Numbered from the stretch's first letter, positions 16,261-25,799 are shown. The stretch: 40,942 nt of DNA from Chloroflexota bacterium (GCA_022574655.1 JACZRQ010000010.1:1-40942), one strand, 5' to 3'. The notes: generated by a model from the sequence alone, not told the origin. Translations and numbers: made by a program.

Positions 16261-17079
16261 TCACCCTGTCGGCGGTGAAGTCCAGATCGCATCGTCCTTC
16301 CCGGCCTCCCACGTCTTTGCCTGGAGTCCCTTGATCCACTGTGCCGTCTCGTCTGGCACTACATTCCGGAACTTCGAATTATCCTCCTCCGCGATCCGCA
16401 CGAACGCATCGATCATCGACTGGGGGTCGAGCTGGCTCGCCAGTCCTGTCGCTGCCGCCGCCAGCACCTCTGGCCGCGTCAGCGAGTTCGCCATGTCGAA
16501 CCAGCGCATCATCGTCTCCGCGCCGCGATCGTTGAACCCAGTGCCGTACACGCCCGGGTTCACCGTGCAGACCTCCACACCCGTACCCGCGAGCTCCGTC
16601 TTCAACCCTTCCGCTAGCGCCTCTAGCGCGTGCTTCGTCGCGCAGTACACACTCGCGAACGGCACCGTGACCAGCCCGCCCATCGACGTCACCATCACGA
16701 TTTTCCCAGACCCTCGCTTCACCATCTGCCGCGCGAACCCTTGCGTGAGCGCCAGCGTCCCGAACACATTCGTTTCGAAGTTCAGGCGCACGTTCTCCAT
16801 CGGGATCTCCGCCACCGGCCCCGTCTGCATCACCCCGGCGTTGTTGATTAGCACGTCCACCTCGTTCGCGAACGCCGCCTGCCGGTCGCTCTCGTTCGTG
16901 ATGTCGAGTACCTGGATCTTCATCTGCACCCCGGCCTCAGCCGCGACGTTCATCAACTCCGTCACCTGCGGCGCAATCTGCACGCCCGCAATGACGGTGT
17001 GCCCGCGCTTCGCCAGCGCCAGCGCTGTCCCCCTTCCGAACCCCGTCGCCGCTCCCGTTACCAAAATTCGCTTTGCCAT
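16261..17079 (-). CDS. Short-chain dehydrogenase/reductase
   Basis: A 272-residue classical SDR. The cofactor motif GAATGFG is at 9-15, NNAG near 79-82 and the catalytic Ser132, Tyr145 and Lys149 (YCATK) are present. A neutral residue after the second beta strand leaves NAD versus NADP preference open. It oxidises or reduces an unidentified alcohol/ketone. An AAAGGAG ribosome site at 17087-17093 fixes the start. It appears monocistronic, with 232 bases separating it from the MsrAB gene upstream. Confidence 0.9.
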   Translation of the reverse strand: MAKRILVTGAATGFGRGTALALAKRGHTVIAGVQIAPQVTELMNVAAEAGVQMKIQVLDITNESDRQAAFANEVDVLINNAGVMQTGPVAEIPMENVRLNFETNVFGTLALTQGFARQMVKRGSGKIVMVTSMGGLVTVPFASVYCATKHALEALAEGLKTELAGTGVEVCTVNPGVYGTGFNDRGAETMMRWFDMANSLTRPEVLAAAATGLASQLDPQSMIDAFVRIAEEDNSKFRNVVPDETAQWIKGLQAKTWEAGKDDAIWTSPPTG

Positions 17080-17311
17080 CGCTTATCTCCTTTAGTGGTG
17101 TTTTTTCCGGCATGTCTGAGCGGGTTGAAGTGCCCGCTGCACCGCGATCGCGCGGCACCACGTCAGTGAACGTGATGGTGACGGTGATGGGCGTATCATA
17201 AACGCCCTCGACCTAATTCGCCGCATCCCCGGGGACCGGGAGGCTCCGACGAACCTGTCGGATGGGTTGAACTTACTCCTGCGAGAGGGAACGTTGCTTC
17301 CTGCGTATGGT

Positions 17312-18367
17312 CTAGCGTTCGTCGAAGTCCAGCGAGAGGCTGTTGATGCACCACCGCTGGCCGCCGCGGTCGCTCGGACCGTCGTCGAAGATGTGACCCA
17401 GGTGCGAGTCGCAACGGGCGCAACGTACTTCGGTGCGGACCATTCCTTGCGAGGAATCCTTGATTAGTTCGACCGCGTCCGGTGAGATAGCTTCCGTGAA
17501 GCTCGGCCAGCCGCAACCGGAGTGGTACTTCGTTCCGCTGTCAAAGAGGGGGTTCCCGCACGCTCCGCAGTGGTACATGCCGTCTTCGTCCGTATCGGTG
17601 TACTCGCCGGTGAATGGGCGTTCCGTGCCGGATTGACGTAGCACCTCGTACTGTTCGGCTGACAGCCGCCGTCGCCACTCCTCGTCGTTCGCGGCCAGGG
17701 GCGGCAGTCCGTCGTCCGCTTTCGATGTTGGGATCGAACATGACACGCCGGTGCCCGCCAGTCCGCAGTAGCCGTTCGGAACCTTGTGCAGGTACTGCTG
17801 GTGTTCTTCTTCAGCGTAGTAGAACGGCCCTGCAGGCTCGATATCCGTGGTGATCGGGTCGAAGCCGGAGTCGCGGAGGGCATCGTTGTACGAGTCGCGG
17901 GCCATCTCGGTTATTCGCTGTTGCTCGTCGTTGGTGTAGTAGATGGCGGAGCGGTATTGGGTACCGACGTCGTTGCCCTGGCGCATTCCCTGCGTAGGGT
18001 CGTGCTCCTCGAAGAAAGTTTTCAGCAGCGCCTCGTAGGTGACCTCAGACGGGTCGAACGCCACGAGGATGGCTTCGGCGTGGCCAGTACGGCCGGAGCA
18101 GACCTCGTCGTATGTTGGGTTCTTCGTGAAGCCGCCGCTGTAGCCGGTCGCTGTTGTGTAGACGCCTGGAATCTGCCAGTAGATGCGCTCCGCGCCCCAG
18201 AAGCAGCCGAGCGCGAACACCACCGTCTCGATGCCCTTCGGGAACGGCGGCTTCAGTGGCGTCCCAAGGACTGCGTGCTCCTCCGGTACGGCGAACGACG
18301 GTTCGTCTCGCCCCGGCAGGGCATCGTCTGGCTCGATCATCTTGTTTTTGTGACGGCTGAAGAGCAT
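17312..18367 (-). CDS. msrAB: MsrA-MsrB fusion methionine sulfoxide reductase
   Basis: A 351-residue bifunctional repair enzyme. The N-terminal MsrA domain has the catalytic Cys55 in GCFWGAE and reduces methionine-S-sulfoxide. The C-terminal MsrB domain has two zinc CxxC pairs (CGAC, CARC), HSGCGWPSF and the catalytic Cys340 in RWCINS, and reduces the R-epimer. No signal peptide is present, so it is cytoplasmic. The frame is open to 18532, but ATG 18367 has a GGAGG site 9 bases upstream (18377-18381) and homology begins after it. It is divergent from the CMD-family gene at 18566, and the shared 198-base region may hold both promoters. Confidence 0.92.
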   Translation of the reverse strand: MLFSRHKNKMIEPDDALPGRDEPSFAVPEEHAVLGTPLKPPFPKGIETVVFALGCFWGAERIYWQIPGVYTTATGYSGGFTKNPTYDEVCSGRTGHAEAILVAFDPSEVTYEALLKTFFEEHDPTQGMRQGNDVGTQYRSAIYYTNDEQQRITEMARDSYNDALRDSGFDPITTDIEPAGPFYYAEEEHQQYLHKVPNGYCGLAGTGVSCSIPTSKADDGLPPLAANDEEWRRRLSAEQYEVLRQSGTERPFTGEYTDTDEDGMYHCGACGNPLFDSGTKYHSGCGWPSFTEAISPDAVELIKDSSQGMVRTEVRCARCDSHLGHIFDDGPSDRGGQRWCINSLSLDFDER

Positions 18368-18565
18368 ATGTGCGAACCTCCACTGATAAGCATAACTGTT
18401 GGTGAGAAGAAGAGGGGAGTAGGGCAAACGAACTAGATGAGTTCCGTGCAATATAGAATACGTTAGGGCGGCGAGCATAGATCGCCGTCTTGAGGCCGGT
18501 CTCGGCGGCCTGTGATAGCCTTCGCATTGCATCGAATCGCCGACTTTGGTGTAGGAGGTTACCGA

Positions 18566-19120
18566 ATGAGACTTTCCGAGCCCAGGATTCCCCCACTCGA
18601 AGCGTCAGAGTGGGATGAAAATCTCGCCGAGCTGAAAGGTCAGCTCGAAAGCACCGACCGCGTTCTGAACATCTACAAGACGCTGGCCCGCCACCCGAAG
18701 CTGCTCAAGCGTTGGGGCGTCTTCGGGACGCACGTCCTTTTTAAGTCGACGCTGCCGGCTCGCGAGCGAGAACTGTTGATACTGCGAACGGGCTGGCTCT
18801 GCCAGTCCGGCTATGAGTGGGGGCAGCACGTGCTTATCGGCAGGACTGCGGGGCTGACCGACGAGGAGATCGATCGTGTAAAGGAAGGGCCGGACGCCGC
18901 TGGTTGGGCCTCCGCGGACGCCGATCTGCTGCGCGCCGCGGACGAGCTTCACAACGATTCCTTCATCAGCGACGCGACCTGGAACGCGCTATCGGGGCGA
19001 TACGACACGCAGCAAATGATCGACCTCATCTTTGTGGTCGGGCAGTATCACACGGTCTCGATGGCGTTGAATTCGCTGGGCGTTCAGCTCGACGATGGAA
19101 TCGAGGGGCTGCCGAAATGA
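18566..19120 (+). CDS. Carboxymuconolactone decarboxylase (CMD/AhpD-like) family protein
   Basis: A 184-residue helical CMD-family protein. The core [11 protein letters not shown] followed by [10 protein letters not shown] aligns with the AhpD fold but has one Cys only, so the CxxC peroxidase centre is absent. This YEWxxH form is common among uncharacterised CMD proteins next to catabolic dehydrogenases. An AGGAGG site (18553-18558) selects ATG 18566 over the in-frame upstream start at 18512. The stop overlaps the next SDR start (ATGA), which suggests the two act in one pathway. The reaction is unknown. Confidence 0.82.
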   Translation: MRLSEPRIPPLEASEWDENLAELKGQLESTDRVLNIYKTLARHPKLLKRWGVFGTHVLFKSTLPARERELLILRTGWLCQSGYEWGQHVLIGRTAGLTDEEIDRVKEGPDAAGWASADADLLRAADELHNDSFISDATWNALSGRYDTQQMIDLIFVVGQYHTVSMALNSLGVQLDDGIEGLPK

Positions 19121-19911
19121 GGCTAGAGGGTAAAACGGCGATCGTAGTCGGCGCAGGCCAGACGCCGGGCGATACCATCGGCAACGGCCGCGCGACGGCG
19201 ATCGTCTTCGCTCGGGAAGGGGCGAAGGTTCTCCTCGTCGATCGCGACGTGGACTCCGCGAACGAAACGAAGTCGATGATCGAGGACGCGGGCGGCGTCG
19301 CAACTACGTTCGAGGCTGACGTCACTCGCGAGTCGGAATGCGAGGCGCTCATTAAGGCTTGTGTTGACGCCTACGGGCGGGTCGACGTTCTCCACAATAA
19401 CGTCGGGATAGGCGGCGGTGACGCGGGCCCGACTCACCTCACCGAGGACGTCTGGCAGCAGATCTTCGACGTTAACCTCAAGAGCGTGTTCCTGACCTGC
19501 AAGTACGCTCTTCCCGTCATGCGAGAGCAGGGCTCCGGTTCGATCATCAACATATCGTCTGTCGCTGCCGTCTGCTCGGTCGGCATGCTCGCGTACAAAA
19601 CGTCGAAGGCCGGGATCAACGCTCTCACCCACTCGATCGCGATGGGCAACGCCCGCTATGGGATCCGTGTGAACGCGATCATGCCGGGCTTGATGAACAC
19701 ACCGATGGCGATCGAAGGTATTTCCGTGGCCCGCGGCATCCCCAAGGATCAGCTCATCGAACAACGCGACGCGCAGGTGCCGCTTGGCGGGAAGATGGGG
19801 ACGGCCTGGGACATCGCCTACGCTGCGCTGTACTTGGCCTCCGATGAGGCGAAGTTCGTGACGGGCGTGATCCTTCCGGTCGATGGCGGCCAGAGCGCCC
19901 GCATCGGCTAG
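19117..19911 (+). CDS. Short-chain dehydrogenase/reductase (extended Gly-loop type)
   Basis: A 264-residue SDR with catalytic Ser147/148, Tyr160 and Lys164 (YKTSK). Its cofactor loop is GAGQTPGDTIGNG instead of the classical TGxxxGIG, a longer variant. Asp residues after beta 2 (VDRDVD) favour NAD(H). The C-terminus ends in VDGGQSARIG, the usual SDR ending. It is translationally coupled to the upstream CMD-family gene. The stop is only 4 bases from the stop of the convergent ferredoxin-oxidoreductase gene, leaving no room for a conventional terminator. Confidence 0.9.
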   Translation: MRLEGKTAIVVGAGQTPGDTIGNGRATAIVFAREGAKVLLVDRDVDSANETKSMIEDAGGVATTFEADVTRESECEALIKACVDAYGRVDVLHNNVGIGGGDAGPTHLTEDVWQQIFDVNLKSVFLTCKYALPVMREQGSGSIINISSVAAVCSVGMLAYKTSKAGINALTHSIAMGNARYGIRVNAIMPGLMNTPMAIEGISVARGIPKDQLIEQRDAQVPLGGKMGTAWDIAYAALYLASDEAKFVTGVILPVDGGQSARIG

Positions 19912-19915
19912 GCTT

Positions 19916-21421
19916 CTACGGGGCCGGAAAGCGCTCGCGAATCAGGGCTGCGGCTCTCTGTGCGGACTCCGCGGCCGCGGTTCCGCCGGCGTTGCCGAGG
20001 CTGCTCTGGCAGCCGTCGCCAACCATGAAGAGGTTAGCGATGGGAGTTTCCGCGGAGACTCCCATCCCCGTCCACGTCTGGTTGCCGGGGTAATCGCCCT
20101 GAAGACAGATCACGTTCATCTCCGCGTGCTCGCGCCAGCCCGGGAAGATGTCGTCCAGGTCGGCGGCTGCCTCCTCCGCGTGGAGCTCAAGGTCGGCTGC
20201 AACGCCGGGATCGGGGTCAGCCTTCGGGTACATCTCGGTGATGTACTTGCCGGGCGGGGCCCAGTCAGCGATGCGGCTGGCTTCGAAGAAGATGCAGAGC
20301 CGCCGCGCGCCGACGGCGTAGATCACGCCCGGAAAGCCGTCGACGAGACTTTTATCGCTGACGAGGTGTACCGTGATGCCGCCCATTGGCCGTATTTGCT
20401 CGTCCACGTACGAGATGTACTTGGGGTCGAGGGTCTCTTCGCCGAGCATTCGTATCGTCTGCTTCGGTCCGATGTCGCTGACGACCACATTCGCCTGCAC
20501 CTTCCACGGTGCGCCGCGTCGCTCAACCTCGAGGCCGACGGCCTGCCCGTCTTCGAGAAGGACGTTTTTCACGGTACTGAGTTTCCAGACCTCACCGCCG
20601 GACTCGACGATGACCTTGGCGAGGCTGCGCATCAGTCCCAGTCCACCTCGCCGGGCGAGGCCCATACCGCGTCCAGCCGTCGCCGACAATAGGCCGAAGA
20701 AGTCGCCGGCCGGCACGTCTTCCGGGCCGAACGCGGCGGCCGTGATCGCCTTGAAGATGCCGGATACGTCGGGGTTGTCTGTGAGCGAGTCGATCCATTG
20801 CACCATCGTTCCGTCCGGAAAGTTACGGCTGCCGAGGATCTCACGCATTGAGCCCATCACTCGGTCTGCTTCTTCCTGGTTGGAAACGAGCGCCAGCGTT
20901 CGCCGTAGCTGGCTCGATCCCTCGCCGGGGTCTATCCAGCCCCGGCCACGAATCCAGTAGCGCGGGTTTACGGTCGGCGTCGCCAGGTCGAACTCCGCCC
21001 CCACTTCGGCGAACACTTCCTCAAGCGGCCCACCCTTGGTGATGAGCGAACCACCAGTGGGGAAGGTGACGCCCTTGTGCTTCAGGGACGAGTAGCGTCC
21101 GCCGACAGTTGGGTTCCGTTCGAGCACCAGCGTCTTGTACCCCTGCCGCGCCAGCAGAGCGCCGGTGCAGAGTCCGCCGACGCCGCTCCCTATGATCGCG
21201 ACATCGAAGGCCGCCTCACCGGGCGGGAAGGCGGATCGCGCCGCCAGCGGCTCTTCGAGGGAGATGCAATCAGTGGGGCAGTAGTCGAGGCAGATCGAGC
21301 AGTCGGTACACTTCGAGTTATCGACGTTGGCTTTCATGTGCACGTCGATGGCGTCGTAGGGGCAGGCGATCTCACAGAGACCACAGCCTATGCACTTGGC
21401 CTCTTCGATGATGATTCCCAC
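19916..21421 (-). CDS. Ferredoxin-fused phytoene-desaturase-like FAD oxidoreductase
   Basis: A 501-residue two-part protein. Residues 1-60 form a bacterial 2x[4Fe-4S] ferredoxin with CIGCGLCEIACP and CTDCSICLDYCP. Residues from about 72 form a CrtI/COG1233-like FAD domain, with Rossmann IIGSGVGGL and ERNPTVGGR, ending with the typical GDGCQSSLGNAGG segment. The FAD part may isomerise or desaturate a polyene or other hydrophobic substrate while the clusters exchange electrons. The substrate is unknown and no carotenoid genes are nearby. The start is GTG at 21421, preceded by AAGGAG. It is divergent from the EstB-like gene at 21519. Confidence 0.82.
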   Translation of the reverse strand: MGIIIEEAKCIGCGLCEIACPYDAIDVHMKANVDNSKCTDCSICLDYCPTDCISLEEPLAARSAFPPGEAAFDVAIIGSGVGGLCTGALLARQGYKTLVLERNPTVGGRYSSLKHKGVTFPTGGSLITKGGPLEEVFAEVGAEFDLATPTVNPRYWIRGRGWIDPGEGSSQLRRTLALVSNQEEADRVMGSMREILGSRNFPDGTMVQWIDSLTDNPDVSGIFKAITAAAFGPEDVPAGDFFGLLSATAGRGMGLARRGGLGLMRSLAKVIVESGGEVWKLSTVKNVLLEDGQAVGLEVERRGAPWKVQANVVVSDIGPKQTIRMLGEETLDPKYISYVDEQIRPMGGITVHLVSDKSLVDGFPGVIYAVGARRLCIFFEASRIADWAPPGKYITEMYPKADPDPGVAADLELHAEEAAADLDDIFPGWREHAEMNVICLQGDYPGNQTWTGMGVSAETPIANLFMVGDGCQSSLGNAGGTAAAESAQRAAALIRERFPAP

Positions 21422-21518
21422 CGTTAGCTCCTTCTGATCGCCCAGTAGTGGATCAGTTTAACATGGTGCGTGCCTCATCCCGGCTGCTGGGCAACGGTAA
21501 GATGTACCCGGCGTCGTC

Positions 21519-22691
21519 ATGTCCGATCATCCTCAAGCTCAGGGAGAGTGCGATCCTCGATTCGCTGCCGTGCACGACGCCTTCGACTCTAACTTCCGAG
21601 ACCAGGATGAGATCGGCGCCGCCGTTCACGTTCGCATCGACGGGCTGACCGTCGTCGACCTTTGGGGCGGCTTCCGGGACGCAGCGCGGACGTTGCCGTG
21701 GGACGAAGATACGATCGTCAACGTTTATTCCGTGGGAAAAGGCGTCCTCGCGACGTTGACTCTGATGTTGGTCGAGCGCGGTGTGCTCGACCTGGACAAG
21801 CCCGTCTCCGAGCTCTGGCCGGAGTTCGCGGCGGGTGACAAGGGTGACGTCACGCTACGTGTGCTGCTCGCCCATCGGGGCGGGCTCCCGGCGGTGCGCA
21901 GGCGGCTACCAGAGCTTGCGATGCTGGACTGGGACCTCATGTGTGAGGAACTTGCCGCGCAGCGGCCGTTCTGGGAACCGGACTCGGCTCACGGATACCA
22001 CTGCAACACCTTCGGCTTCCTTGTGGGCGAGCTGATCCGTCGCGCCACCGGCCGTGAAGTAGGCGCCGCGTTGCGGGAGTGGATCGCGGGTCCGCTCGAC
22101 GCTGATTTCTACTGGGGGCTCCCGCTCTCCGAGCATTCCCGCGTCGCGGAGGTCGTGGCGCCGAACCCAGTACTGACCGAGCCCAAGCAGTGGGCTCTGG
22201 CGTTTCCTCCGACGGGTGATGAGGAGCACGATCTCATGGTCTGGCACACGTACTTCAACCCGAGCGGTCTCAGCGGTCAGGGTTCGGTCAACACCGAGGG
22301 GTGGCGCTTGGCGCAGATCCCTTCGACGAACGGGCACGCCACCGCCAGGGCAGTGGCTGCAATCTATGATGCGCTTCTCCACGGCGGACCCGGCGGCGAA
22401 ACGTGGGTCGGGAAGGGGCTGCTGGCGGAGGCTACGCGCATCCACTCGGATGGAGACGATATCGTCCTGAGCCGGCCGACACGCTTCGGACTCGGTTTCC
22501 AGCTTGCGCAGCCGACCCGGCCCTTCGGCCCGAACCCCGAATCCTTCGGTCACTGGGGTTACGGCGGGTCGCTGGGCTTCGCCGATCCCGTCGCGGACGT
22601 TGCTTTGGGCTACCTGACGAACCGGCCGGGCGAGCGCTGGCAGACAGAGCGTGCTCAACGCCTGATCGATGCGCTGTACGCGAGCCTGTAA
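21519..22691 (+). CDS. EstB-like serine hydrolase (beta-lactamase family)
   Basis: A 390-residue class C beta-lactamase-fold hydrolase. SVGK (71-74) is the SxxK nucleophile, Tyr160 in GYHCNTFG is the general base and HWGYGG is the KTG counterpart. The WGGFRDAARTLPWDEDTI segment is typical of EstB-type esterases. No signal peptide is visible. There is no Shine-Dalgarno site before ATG 21519, but TAAGAT about 17 bases upstream could be a -10 for a short-leader mRNA. It is convergent with a paralogue at 22834. Confidence 0.87.
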   Translation: MSDHPQAQGECDPRFAAVHDAFDSNFRDQDEIGAAVHVRIDGLTVVDLWGGFRDAARTLPWDEDTIVNVYSVGKGVLATLTLMLVERGVLDLDKPVSELWPEFAAGDKGDVTLRVLLAHRGGLPAVRRRLPELAMLDWDLMCEELAAQRPFWEPDSAHGYHCNTFGFLVGELIRRATGREVGAALREWIAGPLDADFYWGLPLSEHSRVAEVVAPNPVLTEPKQWALAFPPTGDEEHDLMVWHTYFNPSGLSGQGSVNTEGWRLAQIPSTNGHATARAVAAIYDALLHGGPGGETWVGKGLLAEATRIHSDGDDIVLSRPTRFGLGFQLAQPTRPFGPNPESFGHWGYGGSLGFADPVADVALGYLTNRPGERWQTERAQRLIDALYASL

Positions 22692-22833
22692 CGAGCCGGA
22701 GTTTGTTTGGCATTTTCTGGGTACGAGGCAAGATCGCGATGCCGACCGGGTGTGGTAAAGCGTGGATACACTCGTACAGATTTGGTAGCGACATGATCAG
22801 GGGGCTAGGGCTGGCTAGATGTGCGAGAGTAGG

Positions 22834-23985
22834 CTAGAGCGCCCCAACACACTGGCGAGCGGCTGCGGAGAGGGCAAAGGCACGTGTGTATCCGAGCAGG
22901 TCGAGCGAAATTCCATTCGTGATGTAGGCGAACGACATCTCGATCTCCGGGTCGGCGAAGGCGTTTGAGCCGCCGAACCCGGCGTGGCCGAAGGCGGTGA
23001 CGCGAGGACCAGAGCTGCTGGTCGCGCCGCCTGTCATGTAGCCGAGTGCCCAACCCATCGGGAAGTTGATGATGGCGTCGGGGCCGTACGTGTGCTGCGC
23101 TGTCGCGGTCGCGATCGTATCCGGCCGCATCAACGTCACGCCGTCCAGCGTGCCGCCCGCCCCGAGGCAGGCGTAGAGCCTCGCCAGGTCGCGCGCCGTC
23201 GCGATGCCGCCAGCGGCAGGCAGCTCCGCCCGGTGTGTCTCCGGGCGATTGTAGAACTGGACCGGGTCAGCCATACGCTGGCCAGCGGCGTCACCTGCGA
23301 TCGTTTCGATGTCGAGCATCTGATCGATCCTCTGTACATCGGCGTCTTCGTTCAGCAGCGACTCGAGACGAGCGACTCGACCCTCTTCCGACTCCGGCAG
23401 ACCGATGTACAGATCGCGCAGACCAAGCGGCTTACAGACTTCCTCTCCGAGGAAGGCGCCGACCGTGCGGCCGTCGATGCGGCGGATGATTTCGCCGGCG
23501 AGCCAGCCGAAGTTGATCGCGTGGTAGCCGGTCTTCTCGCCGGGTTTCCACATCGGTTCCAGGTTCTCCATCGCCCGAACGATGCGGTCCCAAACGAGGG
23601 TCTGTTCATCACCGAGCCCTTTCGGTTGTTGTGGCATCCCAGCCTGGTGGGTGAGGACGTGCCGCACGGTGATCTTGTCCTTGCCGTGCTTCGCGAACTC
23701 CGGCCAGTGCTTAACGACGAGATCGTCGTAGGAGAGCTGGCCGCGGTCGACGAGCATGTGAAGGCAGGTTGAAGTTGCGCCTTTCGTCGTCGAGTAGACG
23801 ACGCACATCGTGTTCTCTTGCCAGGGGTGGCCGGCGGCTCTATCCGCCATGCCACCCCAGAGATCGACCGCCAGCTTTCCACGGTGATAGACGGCGACGG
23901 CGCCACCTACGCCATCGCCTGTCTCAATCTGTTGAGCGAACGCATCGCGAACGGGCTCGAAGCCGTTACTGATGGTTCCGGGCAT
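22834..23985 (-). CDS. EstB-like serine hydrolase (beta-lactamase family), second copy
   Basis: A 383-residue paralogue of the 21519 gene. It has STTK at 65-68, the YHAINFGWLAGEIIRR general-base region and GHAGFGG near the C-terminus. It lies 3 bases after the stop of the acetoacetate-decarboxylase-family gene, so it is the third gene of a minus-strand operon with a secondary-alcohol-dehydrogenase-like gene. In that setting it may hydrolyse an ester or lactone precursor of the alcohol or ketone. That is inference. Resistance to beta-lactams is unlikely given the lack of a signal peptide. Confidence 0.87.
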   Translation of the reverse strand: MPGTISNGFEPVRDAFAQQIETGDGVGGAVAVYHRGKLAVDLWGGMADRAAGHPWQENTMCVVYSTTKGATSTCLHMLVDRGQLSYDDLVVKHWPEFAKHGKDKITVRHVLTHQAGMPQQPKGLGDEQTLVWDRIVRAMENLEPMWKPGEKTGYHAINFGWLAGEIIRRIDGRTVGAFLGEEVCKPLGLRDLYIGLPESEEGRVARLESLLNEDADVQRIDQMLDIETIAGDAAGQRMADPVQFYNRPETHRAELPAAGGIATARDLARLYACLGAGGTLDGVTLMRPDTIATATAQHTYGPDAIINFPMGWALGYMTGGATSSSGPRVTAFGHAGFGGSNAFADPEIEMSFAYITNGISLDLLGYTRAFALSAAARQCVGAL

Positions 23986-23988
23986 CGC

Positions 23989-24735
23989 TCAGACCTTCTC
24001 GGGCCCGTCGAACGTTCCGTGCATGCGGCCCAGCCACATGCTCATCAGCGCGCCCTTTGGCAGTCCGAGAGCGCGAAGCTCATCCGCGATCGGGTGGTCG
24101 CCGAGTTCGATCTTCGCTCCGCCGAGACGCATTCCCATCTGGTCGACGCCCTGAACGAATCGTGTGCTGTGGAGGACGCCGTCGATGTACGAGTACGTTG
24201 TCAGCTCCGAGTCCGGCATTGTGCGATCGCCGCCACGCCGCACGGAGAATCGGAAGACCTTCTTTCCGTCCGCGTCCCAGGCGCACTGATAGCGGTCGCC
24301 CTTCGTCCTGAACCTGATCTCGTTGAGCACCTTCGGGAAGCCCCAGATCTGGCATCCCGCTTCGCGGCTGAGGGTGGTCGTCACAGGCAGCCGGTAGATG
24401 TAAGTCGGCAGGCGGCCACGGACCAGGTCAGCGAACGATCCAACGTAAGGGATCGCCGGGTTCTGGCCTCGCTCGCGGACGAAGAACGAGAGCGATATCT
24501 CGTTGTACTGGCCGAGGTCGTTCTCGATGTAGTCGACGCACGAAATGGTGAGCATGGCCCGGCCGGGCAGCAGTTCGACTACGTCCAGCTCTGGCCCCGG
24601 CAGCAGGTCGCGCGCCGCCGAAGCGTTGACGAGGTAAGTCGCTAAGCCAATGTCGGCGCGTCCGACGACGAGGGGCATCGTGACGGTCTGGCCCTCGATC
24701 TCGTAGGCGCGTGGTTCGGCGGTCTGAATTGTCAT
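23989..24735 (-). CDS. Acetoacetate decarboxylase family protein
   Basis: A 248-residue protein of the ADC family. The segment WGFPKVLNEI places Lys135 where ADC has its Schiff-base lysine, and the preceding YNEISLSFFV strand matches the family core. True ADC converts acetoacetate to acetone and CO2. Wider-family members act on other beta-keto acids or bind ligands. ATG 24735 overlaps the upstream dehydrogenase stop by 4 bases (translational coupling), although the frame is open further upstream. It lies close to an acetone-carboxylase-type operon that would run the reverse reaction with ATP. Confidence 0.8.
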   Translation of the reverse strand: MTIQTAEPRAYEIEGQTVTMPLVVGRADIGLATYLVNASAARDLLPGPELDVVELLPGRAMLTISCVDYIENDLGQYNEISLSFFVRERGQNPAIPYVGSFADLVRGRLPTYIYRLPVTTTLSREAGCQIWGFPKVLNEIRFRTKGDRYQCAWDADGKKVFRFSVRRGGDRTMPDSELTTYSYIDGVLHSTRFVQGVDQMGMRLGGAKIELGDHPIADELRALGLPKGALMSMWLGRMHGTFDGPEKV

Positions 24736-25799
24736 GGCGTGATCGCGATCTTGAGGACGCCGTCCTCCTTGCTCCGAAACAGGTCGTAAGCTTTCGAGCA
24801 CTCCGACAATGACATCCGGTGTGTGAAGAGCCGGTCGAGCCCTAGCGATCCGTAGCGGATCATGTCCAGCATTCGTCGCATGCGCTCGCGTCCGGACGGG
24901 CAGATCGTGGTGACGATGCGCCTGTGCGTGAACGACGGGATGAGCGTTGGCATTTGGAGCATGGGCGTCGTGTTGTAGATGCCCACGGAAGAGACCGTGC
25001 CGCCGCGGCGGACGACCTGGGTCGCACCCTGGAAGGTGGGTTGGGTCCCGACTGCCTCAATCGCTACGTCGACGCCGTTGCCGTTCGTCAGGCCCATTAT
25101 CTTCATTACGGGATCCTCGTCGTTCGGATTGATCACGACGTTGGCTCCGAACTTCTTGGCGATCTCCAGCCGCTCCGGGATAGTGTCGACCGCGATCACG
25201 AGGCCACAGCCTCTGATGCGGGCGCCGAGCGTCGCGCACAGTCCAACCGGCCCCTGCGCGAAGATCGCCACTGCGTCTCCGTAGCCCGCCTCGCCGCGTT
25301 CGACCGCGCCAAGGCCGGTCGAAAGAATGTCCGAGGCGAGAATCGCTTCTTCGTCAGACACCTCCTCCGGCACCTTCACCGCACTGATCTCGGCGTTCGG
25401 GACCAGGTAGTACTCCCCCTGGCATCCAAATAGCGGCCGGCCATAGGGGCCGTCGCCGGTACAGACGCCGTAGTTACCGTACATGCATTCGTTGCACTTG
25501 CCACAGGAGGTGATGCAGGCCGACATCACGCGGTCACCGGTCTGGAAGTTCGTCACCGCGCTGCCCACGGCGTGGACGGTGCCGACGGCTTCGTGGCCCT
25601 GTAGCATTCCTTGATCGAGGACGACACCCGGGAAGATCGGCGCCAGAACCTCGTTCGGCATCTCGTCGAGGAAGTGCATGTCCGAGCCGCAGATCGTCGA
25701 CATCGACATTTTGACCACCATCTGGCCGGGTCCAGGCTCAGGGATCGGGATATCCTTCATTTCGGTCTTCCCGATTCCAGTCTTCAGACAGGCGAGCAT
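24732..25799 (-). CDS. Zinc-dependent (secondary) alcohol dehydrogenase
   Basis: A 355-residue medium-chain dehydrogenase. Catalytic zinc residues Cys37 (CGSD) and His69-Glu70 (GHEAVG) and a full structural zinc site Cys99, Cys102, Cys105, Cys113 are present. A Rossmann nucleotide-binding domain follows. The C-terminal region with CPSGRERMRRM and RLFTHRMS resembles clostridial-type secondary alcohol (isopropanol) dehydrogenases, so oxidation of a secondary alcohol to a ketone is plausible. AGGAG just before ATG 25799 selects this start over an in-frame upstream one. It is the first gene of the operon with the ADC-like and EstB-like genes. Confidence 0.85.
   Translation of the reverse strand: MLACLKTGIGKTEMKDIPIPEPGPGQMVVKMSMSTICGSDMHFLDEMPNEVLAPIFPGVVLDQGMLQGHEAVGTVHAVGSAVTNFQTGDRVMSACITSCGKCNECMYGNYGVCTGDGPYGRPLFGCQGEYYLVPNAEISAVKVPEEVSDEEAILASDILSTGLGAVERGEAGYGDAVAIFAQGPVGLCATLGARIRGCGLVIAVDTIPERLEIAKKFGANVVINPNDEDPVMKIMGLTNGNGVDVAIEAVGTQPTFQGATQVVRRGGTVSSVGIYNTTPMLQMPTLIPSFTHRRIVTTICPSGRERMRRMLDMIRYGSLGLDRLFTHRMSLSECSKAYDLFRSKEDGVLKIAITP

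Noticed and set aside
16175-17095. 306-codon plus-strand frame opposite the SDR
   Set aside because: Ser/Pro/Ala-rich shadow of a classical SDR with intact catalytic residues on the minus strand.
17189-17262. Hairpins GGGCGT/ACGCCC and TCCGAC/GTCGGA between the SDR and MsrAB genes
   Set aside because: Six-base stems with no T-tract; not strong enough to call a terminator or operator.
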